Of a stretch of DNA of 64,000 nt, positions 1 to 9,114 are shown piece by piece. Location of the stretch: the NCBI GenBank assembly GCA_018267365.1, contig JAFDYQ010000015.1, positions 30,358 through 94,357 on the forward strand, given 5' to 3'. The translations under genes and the position numbers were made by a program. This DNA comes from Bacteroidota bacterium. Its GTDB lineage: Bacteria > Bacteroidota > Bacteroidia > Chitinophagales > LD1. The notes beneath the pieces were generated by a model that saw only the letters and a program-made list of their open reading frames with translations, had not been told where the DNA came from and made no database searches. Numbering within the stretch: position 1 is the stretch's first letter; each line of letters opens with the position of its first letter.

Positions 1-923
1 TGGTAGGCCTTATTTCGCTGGACGAGGGGGTACAGGGAGAGGTATACACCGTGCCGTGCAATGGCTTCTATCCATTTGCCGGCCTCTCGCTAAAGTGCTC
101 CCACCACCACCCATGGGCTACCAATATAGAATACGCCCTGGCCCAATCCTGCAATCCCTACTTCTGGCAGACCTTCCGCAATGCGATAGAGAACCCCAAG
201 TATACGCGTATACAAGATAGCTATGGCCAGTGGGCTGACTACTGCCGCAGCTTTGGCCTCGGGGCCAGGCTCGGTGTGGATCTGCCCTCCGAGGCGCGGG
301 GCAATATCCCATCTATCAACTACTACAATAAGATCTATGGCGAGAAGGGCTGGCACTCGGCCACCATCATCTCCCTCGGTATCGGTCAGGGTGAGATACT
401 CGTCACGCCACTCCAGCTTGCAAATTTCTATGCGGCTGTGGGCAATCACGGCTGGTATATCAAACCCCACCTTGTCAAGGCCTTCCAGAAAGTACACGAA
501 AAGAACGAGGTAAAGCCTGACCTCAAAAAGATCTACGCATCCATAGATACGCGCTGGTACACACCTGTGAATGATGGCCTCCGCCAGGTAGTAGAGGCGG
601 GTACCGCTATGGAGTCACGCATAGATGGCATCAGTCTCTGCGGCAAGACGGGTACCGTGCAAAATAGCCACGGTGACCACCACTCGGTCTTTGCCGGCTT
701 TGCGCCAAAGGATAATCCTAAGATCGCCATCGCCGTGATCGTAGAGAATGCAGGCTTTGGCGCCACCTTCGCATGCCCTATAGCCAGTCTCATGGTGGAG
801 CGGTATATCAATGATACCATAGCTGATAATAGGCTCGCCAAGCAAAAGAAAATGATGGAGACCAACCTGCTGGATAAATACGCGATGGGCAGAAATATGC
901 CGGTCACAAACGGACACCACTGA
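1..923 (+). CDS. mrdA: Penicillin-binding protein 2 (elongation transpeptidase), C-terminal part
   Basis: This is the C-terminal part of the class B penicillin-binding protein that cross-links peptidoglycan during cell elongation, acting in the periplasm and anchored in the inner membrane. The frame is open from the first bases, so the gene begins upstream; the GTG at 51 is internal. The SxN motif (SCN, within ALAQSCNPYF) and the KTGT motif (CGKTGT, near base 650) of the transpeptidase fold are visible, while the catalytic SxxK serine lies before the window. The stop overlaps the ATG of rodA by one base (TGATG), the usual mrdA-rodA coupling of transpeptidase and glycan polymerase. The family assignment is firm. 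Confidence 0.94.
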   Translation, partial: VGLISLDEGVQGEVYTVPCNGFYPFAGLSLKCSHHHPWATNIEYALAQSCNPYFWQTFRNAIENPKYTRIQDSYGQWADYCRSFGLGARLGVDLPSEARGNIPSINYYNKIYGEKGWHSATIISLGIGQGEILVTPLQLANFYAAVGNHGWYIKPHLVKAFQKVHEKNEVKPDLKKIYASIDTRWYTPVNDGLRQVVEAGTAMESRIDGISLCGKTGTVQNSHGDHHSVFAGFAPKDNPKIAIAVIVENAGFGATFACPIASLMVERYINDTIADNRLAKQKKMMETNLLDKYAMGRNMPVTNGHH

Positions 924-2194
924 TGCGGAAGGAAGAAAAATTTACGGGCAATATAGACTGGATCACAGTGCTGATATATGTAGCGCTGGTGCTGATGGGC
1001 TGGGCTGCCATCTACTCTGCTGTGTACACAGAGGGCCTCAGCCCTTTCAATACCGTAGGCCGTGACACCACAGTCAATACCGGCAAGCAGTTTCAGTGGA
1101 TCATCGCCTCCGCTATCTTTGCCGCTATCATCCTGATCATAGATGGCAAATTCTTTGTCACCTTCTCGTATGTCATATATGGTGCCTTCATACCGCTTTT
1201 GATAGGTGTGATGTTTTTTGGAGCAGAGTCTCACGGCCAGCGAAACTGGATACGCATTGGCGGCTTTCAGATGCAGCCATCAGAGCTGGTCAAGTTTACC
1301 ACCAGCCTGGCACTCGCCAAATATCTCTCTACACTCAACGTTGATATCCGCCGCTGGCGCGATAAGTGGATCGCCTTTGCTATCATAGGCATACCCATGC
1401 TGATCGTGATCGTGCAGGGAGATGCGGGGTCTGCCATCGTATTTGTGGTATTTGCATTGGTACTCTTCCGCGAGGGGCTGGAGTCATACTATCTGATCAT
1501 CGGGGGCTCGGTTATTTTACTGTCACTGATGGCGCTCATCGTGCCGCATCTATGGTATCTGTGGGTCGCCTTTGCGCTCGTGGCAGCACTGCTGATATAC
1601 TTCAATTTTAAAAACCGCCGCCTGGTATATGCCATAGCAGGTATCGCCCTCGTAGCGTCGGTATATGTGACGGGTGTCAATTTTATCTTCGACCATCTCA
1701 AACCTCACCAGAAGGACAGGATCAATGTACTCCTGGGCAAAGAAGTAGAGAAAGGCAAGGACTGGAATATCCGCCAGTCTATCATCGCCATCGGCTCCGG
1801 TGGCCTCACCGGCAAGGGCTATCTGCAAGGCACACAGACCAAGCTCAAATTTGTGCCGGAGCAGAGTACAGATTTTATCTTTAGCTCTATAGGAGAGGAG
1901 TTTGGCTTTGCAGGCAGTGTGCTGCTCATCGGTCTCTTTGTAGCATTGCTCCTGCGGCTCATGTACCTGGCGGAGCGGCAGCGGTCCAAGTATAGCCGTG
2001 TCTATGGCTACTGTGTGGTCTCTATCCTCTTCTTCCACTTCCTGATCAATGTGGGCATGGCCATAGGTGTAGCGCCGGTCATAGGCATACCACTGCCCTT
2101 TATCAGCTACGGGGGCTCCTCACTGCTGGCGTTCACCCTGCTGCTCTTTGTCTTCATCCGCCTCGACTCCCAGCGCCTCGAGGTATTGAGATAG
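923..2194 (+). CDS. rodA: Rod-shape-determining protein RodA (SEDS glycosyltransferase)
   Basis: This is a 423-residue SEDS-family integral membrane protein. RodA polymerises lipid II into glycan strands and works with PBP2. About ten hydrophobic segments are evident. Family landmarks are the RNWIRIGGFQMQPSEL stretch near residue 110, a cytoplasmic/periplasmic loop with KGYLQGTQTKLKFVPEQSTDFIFS near 300, and the C-terminal GIPLPFISYGGSS motif. The length is normal for the family. It starts by a one-base overlap with mrdA, so the two are almost certainly translated from one message. A palindrome-rich stretch follows on the 3' side. Confidence 0.96.
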   Translation: MRKEEKFTGNIDWITVLIYVALVLMGWAAIYSAVYTEGLSPFNTVGRDTTVNTGKQFQWIIASAIFAAIILIIDGKFFVTFSYVIYGAFIPLLIGVMFFGAESHGQRNWIRIGGFQMQPSELVKFTTSLALAKYLSTLNVDIRRWRDKWIAFAIIGIPMLIVIVQGDAGSAIVFVVFALVLFREGLESYYLIIGGSVILLSLMALIVPHLWYLWVAFALVAALLIYFNFKNRRLVYAIAGIALVASVYVTGVNFIFDHLKPHQKDRINVLLGKEVEKGKDWNIRQSIIAIGSGGLTGKGYLQGTQTKLKFVPEQSTDFIFSSIGEEFGFAGSVLLIGLFVALLLRLMYLAERQRSKYSRVYGYCVVSILFFHFLINVGMAIGVAPVIGIPLPFISYGGSSLLAFTLLLFVFIRLDSQRLEVLR

Positions 2195-2220
2195 ATTTGC
2201 TCGGATCCTCAGATGCATTG

Positions 2221-2530
2221 AACCCGTTTCAATGGGTTTGCAAACTTCCCCAGCAGTTGGTTTCAACCAACAGCAAAACGACCACGACTCCCACTACTCG
2301 ACACACTTACATTTTGTTTAAGCCCCAACGGGGCGCCATATATCAGCGTAGGGCATCGCCCTACGCTGATATATGGCTGTTGCCCTCTCCTATTTTAGGA
2401 GAGGGTAGGGTGTGGTAAGGCTGCGTCTCAAGGGCTCTTTTAACCTCCAATCTACATCTGGAATCAAACAAAAGCCCGGCACTACACCGGGCTTCCTGTA
2501 TTTTGTCTTAGTCCTCCCCCTTTGGGGAGG
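2221..2530. repeat. Cluster of REP-like palindromes downstream of rodA
   Basis: The 348-bp gap between rodA and the convergent DUF3078 gene holds no ORF but a chain of stem-loops. They are AACCC/GGGTT (2221-2238), GTTGG/CCAAC (2256-2271), GCCCC/GGGGC (2322-2334), a perfect 20-bp-arm hairpin with a 3-base loop (2335-2377), CCCTCTCCT/AGGAGAGGG (2383-2405) and CCTCCCC/GGGGAGG (2513-2530). The last two are each followed by a similar GGGTnGGGTGnGG tail, so they look like two copies of one repeat about 125 bp apart. The arrangement resembles REP/BIME elements mobilised by RAYT (Y1) transposases, but no such transposase lies in the window. Confidence 0.6.
2472..2494 (-). terminator. Rho-independent terminator of the DUF3078 gene
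   Basis: A perfect 8-bp stem AAGCCCGG/CCGGGCTT with a 7-base loop sits about 50 bp past the stop of the minus-strand gene. Read on the minus strand the stem is followed by TTTTGTTTG, giving a typical intrinsic terminator. Read on the plus strand the U-tract is poor, so it mainly serves the minus strand. Confidence 0.7.
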
Positions 2531-2542
2531 GTTGGGTGGGGC

Positions 2543-3685
2543 CTACTTAAACTTATACCCAAAGCCCAGTGTAAAGGCCTCGCGAAACTGTGTACCTCGG
2601 CCCTGGTAGGTAGTACCATCAGGCAGCAGGTGTGGCACAGCTACGGTATGGTCATACAGGAGCTGTGTCTCCAGGCTGGCAGTGATGAACTTGTTTACCT
2701 TAAAGGTGATCGCGGTATTCCAGTTTACGTAAGTGTTAGATCGATTATCGTAGTATAGGTGATTTTTGGTCAGGTCCTGCACACGCGTCTGTGCACCTGT
2801 GTTAGTCGCATAGTCTGGCAGTGCTTCCAGGTTATTGATCTCGGTCTGCACGATACCATCCAGCATGCGCTTGTCTGTATAGTTTTGAAAGAGCTCTATG
2901 GATGTCTTTAGGTTGATGTTCTTGAAGATATCTTTCTGAAAGTCTGCACGCAGATAGGCTCCCACAGATGCACGGTAGCTCATACCATTATCCAATCCGT
3001 AGCGGGTGCGATCTACTTTTTCTGTGTATGTGCCATTAGCTGTATCTATCTTATTCGCATTCATTATCGTCATCTTGGCGGTCACAGGCGAGAGGAAAAC
3101 GGAGAAGTACGACACCGGCTTATAGTTGATACCCAGAGAGAGCAGTACATAGCTCGGAGAGAAAGACGTAGACGATAGCTGCCTGGGCCCCGTACCGGCG
3201 TCATACGCAGAATAGTCCCAGCCGTTCATCACATTAGTCTTGAGATCGGCCAGAAAGGCTGCGGTCCAGTGCTTTTTTGGATCTATGATATAGCCTATAC
3301 GTGAGGTGATCTGGAGCATGTCCACATTCTTGCGAAAGGGGTAAGCATTCTTGGCACTATGCTGGCGCAGACGCCCTTGTGCTATCCCACCCAGCGCAAA
3401 GAGGAGCTGATTGTCCCAGAGCAGGTGCTTTTTCTCATACGTGACGGTCGCGTTTGCATTAGCCTGTATCGAGATGGAGTTCTGGCCGCCGGCAGCCCAG
3501 TTGACCAGCGCCACCTGGCCAAAGTTGACACCAAAAAAACCTGTGTATCTCCAGTAGTGTGTATTGGTATCGTTGATGGTGACCTCTTGTGGCTTTAGCG
3601 CATCTTTGAGGTCAGTCTTCGCCGGCTGGGCCATCGCGGCCAATACGCACAGCACGGCTATACCCGAGAGTATATATTTTTTCAT
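2543..3685 (-). CDS. DUF3078 outer-membrane beta-barrel-like protein
   Basis: This is a 380-residue protein with a clear signal peptide (MKKYILSGIAVLCVLAAMAQ). The body matches DUF3078 as I know it from Bacteroidota: a W-rich start (HYWRYTGFFGVNFGQVALVNWAAGG), alternating amphipathic beta-strands ending in aromatic residues, and a C-terminal FTLGFGYKFK strand typical of outer-membrane barrels. The biochemical role of the family is not established. It converges on rodA across the repeat cluster and has its own terminator. The function beyond an envelope location is unknown. Confidence 0.85.
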   Translation of the reverse strand: MKKYILSGIAVLCVLAAMAQPAKTDLKDALKPQEVTINDTNTHYWRYTGFFGVNFGQVALVNWAAGGQNSISIQANANATVTYEKKHLLWDNQLLFALGGIAQGRLRQHSAKNAYPFRKNVDMLQITSRIGYIIDPKKHWTAAFLADLKTNVMNGWDYSAYDAGTGPRQLSSTSFSPSYVLLSLGINYKPVSYFSVFLSPVTAKMTIMNANKIDTANGTYTEKVDRTRYGLDNGMSYRASVGAYLRADFQKDIFKNINLKTSIELFQNYTDKRMLDGIVQTEINNLEALPDYATNTGAQTRVQDLTKNHLYYDNRSNTYVNWNTAITFKVNKFITASLETQLLYDHTVAVPHLLPDGTTYQGRGTQFREAFTLGFGYKFK

Positions 3686-3792
3686 GTTGAGTAGTTTGGT
3701 TGAATAATTCCCGCTGCGAAGATTCCACTATTGCAGCAATGATGCTAGGCACTTATAGACAGCCAAAATTTGACTGTCCAATGACCGGCCTT

Positions 3793-4284
3793 TTACTTGG
3801 CAGATGTTTTTGATATGATAGCGCTGGTACTCAGCCCCTTGACCAGGGGCACGATCCTGACCTCACCACCTGCCTGGCGTACGATATCTGCTCCCACTAC
3901 TTTGTCTGCTTCGTAGTCGCCGCCCTTTACTAATACATCGGGCTGTATGGTTTTTATCAGCTCCAGCGGCGTATCCTGGTCAAATATCACTACCGCGTCT
4001 ACAAAGCTCAATGCGGCAAGCACCGCTGCACGGGCCTCCTGGTCATTGATCGGGCGGTTCTCTCCTTTCAGCCGCTTCACAGAGGCATCAGCGTTGAGCC
4101 CCACTATCACATAGTCGCCGTATGTGCGGCACTGTGCCAGTAGCTCTACGTGGCCGAGATGTAAAATATCAAAGCAGCCATTGGTAAAGACGATCTTATT
4201 GCCCACCGCGCGCCAGTGCTGCAGGCGCTGCCGCAGCGTCTCGATGTCGAGTATCTTATGCGAGATATAGGGGTGGAGTTTCAA
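3793..4284 (-). CDS. rfaE2: D-glycero-beta-D-manno-heptose 1-phosphate adenylyltransferase
   Basis: This 163-residue nucleotidyltransferase has the same domain as the C-terminal half of E. coli HldE. It transfers AMP to heptose 1-phosphate, giving ADP-heptose for LPS inner core. The family signature VFTNGCFDILHLGH with the HxGH active site lies near residues 33-46, followed by the NADASVKRLKG and VKGGDY motifs. It is a stand-alone cytidylyltransferase-fold enzyme; the kinase half (RfaE1) is not in the window. No in-frame ATG precedes the motif; the start shown is TTG and is uncertain by a few codons. Confidence 0.9.
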   Translation of the reverse strand: MKLHPYISHKILDIETLRQRLQHWRAVGNKIVFTNGCFDILHLGHVELLAQCRTYGDYVIVGLNADASVKRLKGENRPINDQEARAAVLAALSFVDAVVIFDQDTPLELIKTIQPDVLVKGGDYEADKVVGADIVRQAGGEVRIVPLVKGLSTSAIISKTSAK

Positions 4285-4362
4285 GACTGTGAGATGTATA
4301 TATTTAAACGATATGCGTCCGCTTTTGGTATCTAATTGCTTATCTCTCTGGTATGGCGGTGG

Positions 4363-4794
4363 TTATTTGCCGGTGTGGCCAAAGCCCCCATGGCCGCGCT
4401 GCGTTTCGCTCAGCTCCTCTGTCGTTTCCCACTGCACGCGCTCATATTTTGCTATCACCATCTGGGCTATACGGTCACCGCTCTTGATCACAAAGTCCTC
4501 CTGAGAGAGATTGATCACCGCCACCTTTACCTCACCGCGGTAGTCGCTGTCTATGGTAGCAGGCGTATTGGGCAGCGAGATACCATGCTTGAATGCCATG
4601 CCGCTCCTCGGCCTGATCTGCGCCTCGTAGCCATCCGGCAGCTCTATATGGATACCTGTAGGTACCAGCAGGCGCGCGCCCGCTTTCACTGTGATATCGG
4701 CATCTATGTAGGCCCTCAGATCCATGCCCGCAGAGCCCGCCGTCTCATACGCCGGGAGGGGGTTATTTGACTTATTGATGATACGTACCTGCAT
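4363..4794 (-). CDS. dut: Deoxyuridine 5'-triphosphate nucleotidohydrolase (dUTPase)
   Basis: This trimeric dUTPase hydrolyses dUTP to dUMP and pyrophosphate, keeping uracil out of DNA. All five motifs are visible: [10 protein letters not shown] (1), RPRSGMA (2), [16 protein letters not shown] (3), GDRIAQMVI (4) and the glycine-rich C-terminal [11 protein letters not shown] (5). The open frame extends to 4884, but the start is set at the ATG at 4794: this gives the standard 143-residue protein beginning MQVRIINKS, and the longer version would run into the end of the neighbouring secreted-protein gene. Confidence 0.94.
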   Translation of the reverse strand: MQVRIINKSNNPLPAYETAGSAGMDLRAYIDADITVKAGARLLVPTGIHIELPDGYEAQIRPRSGMAFKHGISLPNTPATIDSDYRGEVKVAVINLSQEDFVIKSGDRIAQMVIAKYERVQWETTEELSETQRGHGGFGHTGK

Positions 4795-4834
4795 TCGGCA
4801 AAGAAGCAAAATTAATTCTAAATAGGATTGTAAG

Positions 4835-5737
4835 CTATTTCGTCTTCCTGCGGCACTCTCGCTCTGTGGATAGAAGAAGGTCATAAAGATGCATTAGCGC
4901 ATAAGAGCCCTGCATGCCGTAATCTTCTATGGTTTTCCTTTCGCCGTCATCATAGCTTATATATAAACTTCCAGTAGCGGCATCGGTCCATTGTACGGTA
5001 TATGTACTATCGATTCGAGTAAAATCTGAATAATTCAACAGATCAGCTGCTTCCTTAAAAATTGACTTTCCTTTAGGGGTATTGTACAATCCACACGTTT
5101 CTGGGCCGTTCGCATCCAAGGCAACGGAACGAAAATCACCCCAGACGCTCTCTAGATGAAACTGTATTTTAGAGATAAAGTGATTAGATGGATGTAGATT
5201 CAGCTCAGTCAGAAAGCCTTTTCTGAATATCAATGTATCGACGTGAAGCAACTCGAGAGAATCATTATAATGATGCTTATCGCGGGTGTTGTAGTATAGA
5301 ATAGCACATTGCCCACCTATCATTTTTACGACAGGGTATGTTGCAGGCTGAAATTCCAGCGTAGTCAGGCGGACGGTATACAAATGACTGTTACCGCTAT
5401 CCATGATACAATATGACCTAAAGTACTCATCTATCATGCCGGACACGATCATGTCTGTATACCCGTTGCCATCCAGATCTACTTTGACCCACATTTTCGC
5501 GCCGAGAGAATCCATAAGGTATTTACATCTCTTTTTGGATTCGTATAAAGCGCCAATAGAATCTGTGACTACAAAGTTGGAATCATAAGGGTCAAGGCTG
5601 ATCAATAGTTTTTGGATATCAGGTAGGGTCTTGAGATCATCTATCTTATTGTGATGACTACCCTGGGGCAAATTCTCTTGCGCCGATAATGACGACGTAA
5701 GCAATAATGCCAGTAAAAAAGAGACTAGCGCTTTCAT
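4835..5737 (-). CDS. Secreted protein of unknown function (DUF6438-like C-terminus)
   Basis: This 300-residue protein has a signal peptide ([20 protein letters not shown]) and no membrane segment after it. A stretch near residues 106-125 ([16 protein letters not shown]) resembles a single VCBS/EF-hand-like D-x-D-x-N loop. The C-terminal 50 residues ([19 protein letters not shown], then [19 protein letters not shown]) look like the DUF6438 domain found in Bacteroidota, but I cannot confirm that without a profile search. It lies head-to-tail between the flippase gene and dut. No function is inferred. Confidence 0.8.
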   Translation of the reverse strand: MKALVSFLLALLLTSSLSAQENLPQGSHHNKIDDLKTLPDIQKLLISLDPYDSNFVVTDSIGALYESKKRCKYLMDSLGAKMWVKVDLDGNGYTDMIVSGMIDEYFRSYCIMDSGNSHLYTVRLTTLEFQPATYPVVKMIGGQCAILYYNTRDKHHYNDSLELLHVDTLIFRKGFLTELNLHPSNHFISKIQFHLESVWGDFRSVALDANGPETCGLYNTPKGKSIFKEAADLLNYSDFTRIDSTYTVQWTDAATGSLYISYDDGERKTIEDYGMQGSYALMHLYDLLLSTERECRRKTK

Positions 5738-5760
5738 TTGATTAGTTAGTGTATTGCAGC

Positions 5761-7239
5761 CTATTTCAGCTTTAAGATCATACGTAGACTCTTGCCGTCT
5801 ACTATAATTACAAACACCCCAAAAAGCAACATAAACCCAAGCGAAGTAGCATAATGTACCAGCTTAGAACCATCCACTACAGCAAAGGTATAGACAGCAT
5901 ACAGGACTACTGCCAGCGTGATATATAGCACCACTTTCAGCGTCTCGTATGGTACAGGATAGTAGTGCTGACCCATCACAAATGAAACCAGCGCCATAAG
6001 GAAATAACACACCAGCGTAGCCCAGGCCGAGCCCATATAGCCCATGGTAGGTATCAGTAGCAGGTTGAGAGAGATGGTCACAGCCGCGCCACCCAATGCT
6101 ACCCAGGCACCGGTCATGGTGTGGTCCGTCAGTTTGTACCAGACGGAGAGGTTCACATAGACGCCGAGGAAGAGATTGGCCAGCATCAGGATAGGCACCA
6201 CGGGCAGGCCCACGCGGTATTTCTCTCCTATAAAGTGGCCAAAGAAATCAAGGTTCAGCGTGACCATCAGGAAGATGAAGCAGCAGAAGATCACAAACCA
6301 TGTCATCACATCTGAGATCGTCCGCCGCGAGTTCTCCTTATCAGCATTGGCAAAGAAGAACGGCTCCGCCGCAAAGCGGAATGCCTGTATGAAGAGCGAC
6401 ATCAGGATACTGATCTTGTAGCAGGCGCCATAGATGCCCGTCTGCTCCCGCTTGAAAGTATCTGATCCCACGATATAGTGCGGCAGGATGGCGCGGTCCA
6501 GCATCTCATTGGTCACGCCGGCCAGGCCTATCACCACCATCGGCATGGAGTAGGAGAGCATGCGCCGGAATAGCGGCCTGTCAAATCCATCCTTGATGCT
6601 TTGCAGTTGCGGCAGGAGCAAAACCAGTTTTACTGCGCTGGCCAGCAGGTTGGAGATAAAGACATAGCCCACGCCGATAGCCGGGCTGTAAAACCGCGCC
6701 CACAGCGAGGTCGGGTCTTTGTCATAGGCGCTTTTGCATAGCACGATGAAGAAGATGTTAAATCCGATATTGACGCCTATCTCTATCAGCTTGATAGCGG
6801 CGAACTGTACAGGCCGCCCCTCCTGCCGCAGCCGGGCGAATGGCATAGCCCCGATAGTATCGATGGCCAGTATGAGCCCAAACCACTTAAAGTACTCCAG
6901 ATGCTCCTGATAGTGCAGGGCCTGCCCCATGAGCGGTGCAAATAGAAATACCAGCGCCGCAAAACAGAACGACATGACAGACAGGAAGATAAGCGCCGTG
7001 GAGTAAGTTCTCTGCCCCTCGTCCGACTTACTGAAACGGAAGTACCCCGTCTCCATACCAAACGTCAGAAATACCCACAAAAAACCGGTATAGGAGTAAA
7101 ACTCAGAGATCACGCCATACTCTGCCGGCAGAAAGACTCGGGTGTATAGCGGTACGAGTAAGTAATTGAGAAACCGCCCGATAATGCTGCTGACACCATA
7201 GATCGCAGTCTGGGAGGCTAATTTTTTGAGTGGATTCAA
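5761..7239 (-). CDS. Polysaccharide/lipid-linked sugar flippase (Wzx/MATE-like)
   Basis: This 492-residue membrane protein has about 12-14 hydrophobic segments. The N-terminus (LASQTAIYGVSSIIGRFLNY) and LVPLYTRVFLPAEYGVISE are characteristic of the polysaccharide biosynthesis flippase family in the MATE/MOP superfamily. Such proteins move undecaprenyl-linked glycans across the inner membrane. It is an isolated family member here, not inside a glycan cluster; the LPS-type transferases of this window lie at 50-54 kb. The start is a TTG, chosen because the conserved N-terminus begins exactly there. It is divergent from the MORN gene. Confidence 0.85.
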   Translation of the reverse strand: MNPLKKLASQTAIYGVSSIIGRFLNYLLVPLYTRVFLPAEYGVISEFYSYTGFLWVFLTFGMETGYFRFSKSDEGQRTYSTALIFLSVMSFCFAALVFLFAPLMGQALHYQEHLEYFKWFGLILAIDTIGAMPFARLRQEGRPVQFAAIKLIEIGVNIGFNIFFIVLCKSAYDKDPTSLWARFYSPAIGVGYVFISNLLASAVKLVLLLPQLQSIKDGFDRPLFRRMLSYSMPMVVIGLAGVTNEMLDRAILPHYIVGSDTFKREQTGIYGACYKISILMSLFIQAFRFAAEPFFFANADKENSRRTISDVMTWFVIFCCFIFLMVTLNLDFFGHFIGEKYRVGLPVVPILMLANLFLGVYVNLSVWYKLTDHTMTGAWVALGGAAVTISLNLLLIPTMGYMGSAWATLVCYFLMALVSFVMGQHYYPVPYETLKVVLYITLAVVLYAVYTFAVVDGSKLVHYATSLGFMLLFGVFVIIVDGKSLRMILKLK

Positions 7240-7302
7240 AACCTATACAAAGATTTTACGTAAACAAAGATGAGAATTAAACGCTCACTTCCCCCTAAGA
7301 TT

Positions 7303-8130
7303 ATGACCAGAATAGCCATCCTTGTCGCTTTTTTTGTGCTATGCTACGGTAGTATACATGCACAATCCGGAATCAAATATATCAATGGCACCTACGATGG
7401 CCGCCACGATGCCGATGGGCAGCGTACAGGTTTCGGCAATGCCATACTAGATGATGGATCTACCTACAAAGGAAACTGGGAGGCCAATATGCGCAATGGT
7501 CAGGGCGAGGCTACTTTCCCAAATGGTGACCGCTATGTAGGCGAGTGGAAAAATGACCAGCGCAATGGCAAGGGTAAATACTTTTTCAAAAACGGAGACA
7601 TCTATACGGGCGACTTTGAGGCCGATATCATGAATGGACAGGGCGTCTACCGCTTTGCTAATGGTGATGAATATACCGGTAGTATAGCCAATGGTCAGGT
7701 GACAGGTGTAGGCATGTGTCTCTACGCCAATGGCGAGACTTATAGGGGCACTGTGCTGAATGGTAAGCGCACCGGCCAGGGCACCTATACTTATCGCGAT
7801 GGCAAGGTCTATGAAGGCCTGTTCTCAGAGGATATCAAGATCGGAAAGGGTACGATGACCTTCCCTAATGGTGATAAGTACGTAGGGGATTTCACTAATA
7901 ATAAGCGCACCGGTCAGGGCACCTACTACTATGCCAATGGCGATACATATGAAGGTCAGTTTGTGAATGGCCTGATGGACGGCACCGGCAAGTTCAAATG
8001 GGCAGATGGCGACATGTTCATTGGTACCTGGAAGGCCAACAAACGCCAGGGCGCAGGTAAGTTGGTATCTAAAGACGGCGAAGAGTCAGTAAAGCAATAC
8101 TCAGCCGGCATAGAGGTAGCCAGCAACTAA
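7303..8130 (+). CDS. Secreted MORN-repeat protein
   Basis: A signal peptide (MTRIAILVAFFVLCYGSIHAQ) is followed by about ten tandem 23-residue MORN units (consensus Y-x-G-x-[WF]-x-x-x-x-x-x-G-x-G-x-x-x-[YF]-x-x-G-[DE]) that fill the rest of the protein to near the C-terminus. MORN repeats fold as an elongated beta-sheet and usually mediate protein or lipid contacts; no catalytic domain is attached. An ATG 33 bases upstream (7270) is in frame, but the downstream ATG gives a better signal peptide, so it is preferred. It is a single gene with no obvious partner. Confidence 0.85.
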   Translation: MTRIAILVAFFVLCYGSIHAQSGIKYINGTYDGRHDADGQRTGFGNAILDDGSTYKGNWEANMRNGQGEATFPNGDRYVGEWKNDQRNGKGKYFFKNGDIYTGDFEADIMNGQGVYRFANGDEYTGSIANGQVTGVGMCLYANGETYRGTVLNGKRTGQGTYTYRDGKVYEGLFSEDIKIGKGTMTFPNGDKYVGDFTNNKRTGQGTYYYANGDTYEGQFVNGLMDGTGKFKWADGDMFIGTWKANKRQGAGKLVSKDGEESVKQYSAGIEVASN

Positions 8131-8180
8131 GACCACACATTCCATAAATGTTCTATGCGTTTTATGTATATGGAGGTTTT

Positions 8181-8241
8181 ATTCTGATACTTTGTTTCAT
8201 ACATAAGTCGCATATGAACAGATTAAAATGAATATCAGAAT
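8181..8241. other. Nested inverted repeats in the convergent gap 8131-8298
   Basis: ATTCTGATA (8181-8189) pairs with TATCAGAAT (8233-8241), and inside it TTCATA (8196-8201) pairs with TATGAA (8213-8218). The gap lies between the convergent MORN and response-regulator genes, so a bidirectional termination role is plausible. There is no U-tract, so this remains a weak call. Confidence 0.3.
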
Positions 8242-8298
8242 ACTGAAACCGACATTCCTCCTCTGTCGAAAAACTTGAAATTGTAATATATAACAGAT

Positions 8299-8979
8299 CT
8301 ACGCGTCGAACTTGTAGCCGATGCCTTTGATCGTCTTGAAGAGGTCCTCACCGATCTTCTCTCTCAGTTTGCGGATATGTACGTCTATGGTGCGGTCACC
8401 TACTATGGTATCATTGCCCCATACCTTATTGAGTATCTCTTCCCGCTTGAATACGCGTCCCGGCTTGGACGCCAGCAGGCACAGCAGCTCAAACTCTTTG
8501 CGAGGCAGGTTGATGTCTCGGCCGTTTTGTATCACCTTGTACTTTTCCCTGTCTATCTCTATGTTGGCCACTTTGATATTGCTCACCTGAGAGCCATCGT
8601 CCAGGCGGCGCATCAGGGCGTGTACGCGCGTAGTGAAGACCTTCGGCTTGATAGGCTTGGTGATATAGTCATCCGCGCCGGACTCCAGACCGGCTATCTG
8701 AGAGTAGTCCTCGTCTCGCGCAGAGAGGAATGTGATCAGTGTGTTCTTAAACTCGGGCATAGAGCGCAGCTCGCGGCAGGTCGTGATGCCATCCTTTACC
8801 GGCATCATCATATCCAGCACGATCAGGTGCGGGCGCACTTTCTTGGCTATCTGTATACCGTCAGCGCCATTAGAGGCCGTATACACCCAGAAGCCCTCTT
8901 TCTCGAGGCTATACTTCATAAACTCCAGTACATCCGGCTCATCATCTACCAGTAGTACCTTAAAGTCATTCATCTCCAT
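8299..8979 (-). CDS. OmpR/PhoB-family two-component response regulator
   Basis: This 226-residue transcription factor has an N-terminal receiver domain and a C-terminal winged helix. The receiver shows the acidic pair D12/D13 (LLVDDEP), the phospho-acceptor Asp56 (LIVLDMMMP) and the conserved Lys in ITKPIKP. The effector half shows LPRKEFELLCLLA, VWGNDTIVGDRTIDVHIRKLREKI and the terminal KTIKGIGYKF. No histidine kinase is adjacent, so it may be an orphan or pair with a distant sensor. An alternative start two codons downstream is equally possible. A consensus promoter lies just upstream. Confidence 0.93.
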   Translation of the reverse strand: MEMNDFKVLLVDDEPDVLEFMKYSLEKEGFWVYTASNGADGIQIAKKVRPHLIVLDMMMPVKDGITTCRELRSMPEFKNTLITFLSARDEDYSQIAGLESGADDYITKPIKPKVFTTRVHALMRRLDDGSQVSNIKVANIEIDREKYKVIQNGRDINLPRKEFELLCLLASKPGRVFKREEILNKVWGNDTIVGDRTIDVHIRKLREKIGEDLFKTIKGIGYKFDA

Positions 8980-8996
8980 GCCATGCTATTTGCCTG

Positions 8997-9025
8997 CAAA
9001 CCTATTGACGAAATGTTACCTCAAA
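8997..9025 (-). promoter_or_regulatory. Bacteroidota-type promoter of the response-regulator gene
   Basis: On the minus strand, TTTG (9025-9022) is followed after 17 bases by TAGGTTTG (9004-8997), matching the -33 TTTG / -7 TAnnTTTG pattern of the Bacteroidota primary sigma factor. The expected transcription start is near 8993, giving a leader of about 14 bases. Confidence 0.5.
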
Positions 9026-9114
9026 GTTAAGATTAGCAGGGAGCCTGCGGGAATAGAATATTATGGATACAAGGATGCCCTATTAGACCAAAGATACGTA
9101 TCATCGTCGCTGCA

